Source of the DNA: JADHLJ01 sp038118725 | GTDB taxonomy: Bacteria > Pseudomonadota > Alphaproteobacteria > Thalassobaculales > Thalassobaculaceae | Assembly (NCBI GenBank): GCA_038118725.1 | Contig: JAYOIK010000094.1 | Location: 1 to 16,588 of the forward strand | DNA: 16,588 bases | Reading direction: 5' to 3' | Shown here: positions 14,467 through 16,588 of the stretch, in pieces | Layout: the number at the start of each line of letters is the position of its first letter | Numbering within the stretch: the first letter of the stretch is position 1 | Made by a program: the position numbers and the translations under genes | The notes under the pieces: generated by a model | Told to the model about the DNA's origin: nothing | The model's input: only the letters and a program-made list of their open reading frames with translations | Database searches by the model: none

Positions 14467-15791
14467 GCAAGACGATCTATAAGAACGCCCGCCTGCTCGA
14501 CCCGGCGAGCGAGCTCGACGCCATGGGCGCGCTGCTGGTCGAGAACGGGCGTATCCTGGATGTCGGTCCCGGCGTCTTTGTCGACGCGATGCAGGATGAC
14601 TTCGACATTGTCGACTGCGCCGGCAAATGCCTCGCCCCCGGCCTCGTCGACATGCGTGTGACCACCGGAGAGCCCGGTAACGAGCATCTGGAAACCCTGG
14701 CTACGGCCTCGCAAGCGGCGGCGGCGGGCGGGGTGACCACCATCGTCTGCCTGCCGAACACCGACCCGATCGTCGATGATGTCGCGCTGCTGGAATTCGT
14801 CGAGCGCCGGGCCGCCGAGGTCGGGCTGATCTCCGTCCACAGCTACGCCGCCGCGACCAAGCGGACCAGGGGCGAGGAAATGTCCGAGATCGGCCTGCTG
14901 CACCAGGCGGGCGCGCTCGGTTTCACCGACGGGCCGAAGGCGATCGCCAATGCCCTGGTGATGCGCCGTCTGCTGTCCTATTCCACGGTCTTCGGCACCC
15001 TGGTTATCCAGCACCCCGAGATCCCCGACCTCGTCGGCGAGGGGGTCATGTCCGAGGGCGAGACGGCGACCCGCCTCGGTCTCGCGGGCATCCCCGCCGC
15101 CGCCGAGGTAATGATGATCGAGCGCGACATGCGCCTGCTGGCGCTTAGCGGTGGTCGATATCACGCCTCGCGAGTAACCACGGCGGCCGCGATCGAGGCG
15201 ATCGCGAAGGCCAAGGCCGAGGGGCTGAACGTCACCTGCGATACCGCACCGCACTATTTCGCGCTGAACGAGGACGCGGTAACCGACTACCGGACCTTCG
15301 CCAAGGTCTCGCCGCCTCTGCGTTCGGAAGAGGATCGGCGCGCCGTGCTCCAAGGCCTCGCGGACGGCACCATCGACGCCATCGCCAGCGACCACACGCC
15401 CCGCGACCAGGATTCCAAGCGCCTTCCCTTCGATCAGGCCGAGTTCGGCGTCGTCGGGCTAGAGACCATGCTGCCGGTCACGCTTGAGAGCGTGCATAAC
15501 GGCGCGCTGACCATGCTTCAGGCGATCAAGGCGCTCAGCCTCGGCCCGGCCTCGATCCTCGGCTTGCCCGGCGGCAAGCTGGCCAAGGGCGCGCCGGCGG
15601 ATCTAGTTCTTTTCGATCCCGATATCGCGGGGGTCGTCGATCCATCGAAGTTTCACGCCAAATGCAAGAACAGCCCCTTCGAGGGCAAGCCGATCCAAGG
15701 CAAGGTGTTGAAGACCATTCGCGGCGGCCGCGTCGTCTTCGATCCCGAGACCGAGATCGCGCCGGAGCGCGGGCGACTGCTCCATGCCTGA
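14463..15791 (+). CDS. pyrC: Dihydroorotase-like protein lacking metal-ligand His residues (pseudo-dihydroorotase)
   Basis: A 442-residue amidohydrolase-superfamily protein. The fold and surrounding motifs are those of class I dihydroorotase, but key ligands are gone. The D-x-H-x-H motif reads D63-M-R65-V-T67, and the REP that follows in active enzymes is GEP (69-71). The His of HVS is Arg237 in YHASRVTT. H184 (IQHPEIPDL) and D310 (ASDHTP) remain. Such a site should not hold the metal centre. In Pseudomonas an inactive homologue (PyrC', also called PyrX) next to pyrB is a structural part of the transcarbamoylase complex, and similar R-V/GEP versions occur widely beside pyrB in alphaproteobacteria, from memory. 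I chose GTG 14463 (GTGA overlap with the pyrB stop); ATG 14448 would add 5 residues. The symbol follows common usage, not shown activity. Confidence 0.85.
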   Translation: MSKTIYKNARLLDPASELDAMGALLVENGRILDVGPGVFVDAMQDDFDIVDCAGKCLAPGLVDMRVTTGEPGNEHLETLATASQAAAAGGVTTIVCLPNTDPIVDDVALLEFVERRAAEVGLISVHSYAAATKRTRGEEMSEIGLLHQAGALGFTDGPKAIANALVMRRLLSYSTVFGTLVIQHPEIPDLVGEGVMSEGETATRLGLAGIPAAAEVMMIERDMRLLALSGGRYHASRVTTAAAIEAIAKAKAEGLNVTCDTAPHYFALNEDAVTDYRTFAKVSPPLRSEEDRRAVLQGLADGTIDAIASDHTPRDQDSKRLPFDQAEFGVVGLETMLPVTLESVHNGALTMLQAIKALSLGPASILGLPGGKLAKGAPADLVLFDPDIAGVVDPSKFHAKCKNSPFEGKPIQGKVLKTIRGGRVVFDPETEIAPERGRLLHA

Positions 15792-16404
15792 TCCGCTCGG
15801 TGATTTCTCCTACACTTGGCCATTTTACGCGGCGCTGCTGATCGGCTATCTCGCGGGTTCGATCCCCTTCGGCCTGATCCTGACCCGGCTGGCCGGCACC
15901 GAGGACATCCGCAAGATCGGCTCGGGCAGTATCGGCGCCACCAACGTGCTCAGAACCGGACGCAAGTCGCTCGCCGCCGCGACGGTGCTTCTTGATGCCG
16001 CCAAGGGCGCGGTTCCGGTGCTTGTCGCGAATATATACGGCCCGGACATGGTGGTGCTCGCCGCCGCCGGAGCGGTGCTGGGTCATTGCTTTCCGGTCTG
16101 GCTCAAATTCAAGGGCGGCAAGGCCGTCGCGACCGCGGCCGGGGTGCTCCTGGCTCTGGACCCGCTATTGGGTCTCGCCTGTTTCGGAGTATGGCTGACC
16201 GTCGTTTTGATCACGCGGATTTCCTCCGCCGGCGCCCTCGCCGCCCTGCTCGCCGCGCCGTTCCTGACCTATCAGATGATGAACCTGCAATTCGCCGAAC
16301 TTGTAGGCGCCATTGCCCTGCTGATCGCGATCCGCCACCACCAGAACATCCGCCGCCTGATCAAGGGCGAGGAACCCCGGATATCATTCTCGAAACGATC
16401 GTGA
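15784..16404 (+). CDS. plsY: Acyl-phosphate:glycerol-3-phosphate acyltransferase PlsY
   Basis: A 206-residue inner-membrane enzyme that puts the first acyl chain on glycerol-3-phosphate, using acyl-phosphate made by PlsX. Its three conserved cytoplasmic motifs are visible: GSIPFGLIL (25-33) with KIGSGSIGATNVLR (44-57), then GHCFPVWLKFKGGKAVAT (100-117), and RHHQNIRRLIKGEE (184-197). Hydrophobic segments lie at about 13-36, 63-80, 88-105, 115-145 and 150-183. Its ATG overlaps the end of the dihydroorotase-like gene by 8 bases, so the three genes form one transcription unit. In many alphaproteobacteria dprA follows plsY; here an insertion sequence follows instead. No terminator is evident in the short gap. 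Confidence 0.95.
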   Translation: MPDPLGDFSYTWPFYAALLIGYLAGSIPFGLILTRLAGTEDIRKIGSGSIGATNVLRTGRKSLAAATVLLDAAKGAVPVLVANIYGPDMVVLAAAGAVLGHCFPVWLKFKGGKAVATAAGVLLALDPLLGLACFGVWLTVVLITRISSAGALAALLAAPFLTYQMMNLQFAELVGAIALLIAIRHHQNIRRLIKGEEPRISFSKRS

Positions 16405-16490
16405 CTCCGCGGCGATACCTGAACCACCATCACGTCCAAGCTGTCTGACGTCAGCGCCGCTGGGACAGAATAGGCGCTTTTCGTAACGGA

Positions 16491-16543
16491 GGATTTCTGG
16501 CTCATCGTAGTGACCGAAGGGAACGAAGATGAGGCAGAAATCC
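16491..16543 (+). promoter_or_regulatory. Long stem-loop enclosing the transposase start codon
   Basis: GGATTTCTGGCTCATC (16491-16506) can pair with GATGAGGCAGAAATCC (16528-16543): 15 of 16 positions match with one G-G mismatch, and the loop is 21 bases. The start ATG at 16529 is inside the 3' arm. Such structures can block translation when the element is transcribed from outside, as in IS10/IS50. Confidence 0.65.
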
Positions 16544-16588
16544 ATGACACCCAAGGAACCCGCCGAGAAGGCGGTGCGGGATATTCGT
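16529..16588 (+). CDS. Partial IS3-family transposase OrfA, N-terminus only
   Basis: Twenty codons from ATG 16529 to the window edge read MRQKSMTPKEPAEKAVRDIR. This resembles the opening of IS3-family OrfA proteins, where a lysine-rich, helix-turn-helix DNA-binding domain would follow (from memory of MTPKEPAEKAVRDIR-type starts). A second in-frame Met at residue 6 is an alternative start. The AGGGAACGAAG upstream gives only a loose ribosome site, in the loop of the stem-loop. No catalytic domain can be seen here. Confidence 0.55.
   Translation, partial: MRQKSMTPKEPAEKAVRDIR

Larger units (their letters stand above)
16441..16588 (+). mobile_element. Left end of an insertion sequence (IS3-type), cut by the window edge
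   Basis: The downstream part encodes the first residues of a protein like IS3-family OrfA, preceded by a stem-loop. The exact terminal inverted repeat and target duplication cannot be fixed, because the other end lies outside the window. CTGTCTGACGTCAGCG at 16441 contains the 8-bp palindrome TGACGTCA and might be close to the end, but the boundary could be anywhere from 16405 to about 16470. The element lies within about 65 bases of the plsY stop. Confidence 0.5.

Noticed and set aside
14259..15395. Minus-strand open frame of 378 codons opposite the pyrB/dihydroorotase-like junction
   Set aside because: It spans two well-supported plus-strand genes, is full of low-information Arg/Gly/Asp sequence, and has no motif.

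Overview
The window looks like chromosome from a GC-rich (mostly about 60-65% G+C) alphaproteobacterium. The grounds are the order pyrB - dihydroorotase-like gene - plsY, a molybdate operator of the alphaproteobacterial Mo-box type, and the general style of the catabolic genes. The genus cannot be told from the sequence alone. No rRNA, tRNA or CRISPR array was seen.

Region by region. (1) 1-302: no convincing gene. (2) 303-3539: a flavin-binding PNPOx-like gene (minus strand) diverges from a complete molybdate ABC importer, modABC. A near-ideal Mo-box, a 9-bp perfect inverted repeat, lies between them, so the importer is probably under ModE/MopA-type control. (3) 3536-5115: two subunits of a class I CoA-transferase on the minus strand; the last stop codon shares a CTAG with the modC stop. 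(4) 5241-5671: an AT-rich islet with an unlisted 37-residue peptide gene, coupled by a TTGA overlap to a small DUF6916-like gene with a TTG start. (5) 5768-11987: an acyl-CoA catabolic cluster on both strands: Rieske oxygenase (+), class III CoA-transferase (-), crotonase (-), acyl-CoA dehydrogenase, thiolase-like protein and DUF35 protein (+). (6) 12037-13284: an M20-type amidohydrolase of the allantoate / N-carbamoyl amino acid / beta-ureidopropionate group. (7) 13285-16404: a pyrB leader region, pyrB, a dihydroorotase homologue that has lost its metal-binding His residues, and plsY. (8) 16405-16588: the left end of an insertion sequence, with the start of an IS3-type transposase gene inside a long stem-loop.

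How the parts may work together. The CoA-transferases would activate a carboxylic acid. The dehydrogenase, crotonase and thiolase-like/DUF35 pair would then shorten the chain, and the Rieske protein would supply an oxygenation step. The thiolase-like protein lacks the nucleophilic Cys and the crotonase lacks one of the two hydratase Glu residues, so the route is probably not plain beta-oxidation; a retro-aldol cleavage as in steroid side-chain breakdown (Ltp2/DUF35 type) is a reasonable model. In the pyrimidine block, pyrB and the inactive-looking dihydroorotase probably form one complex, and the catalytic dihydroorotase must then be encoded elsewhere. All substrates are inferred, not read from sequence.
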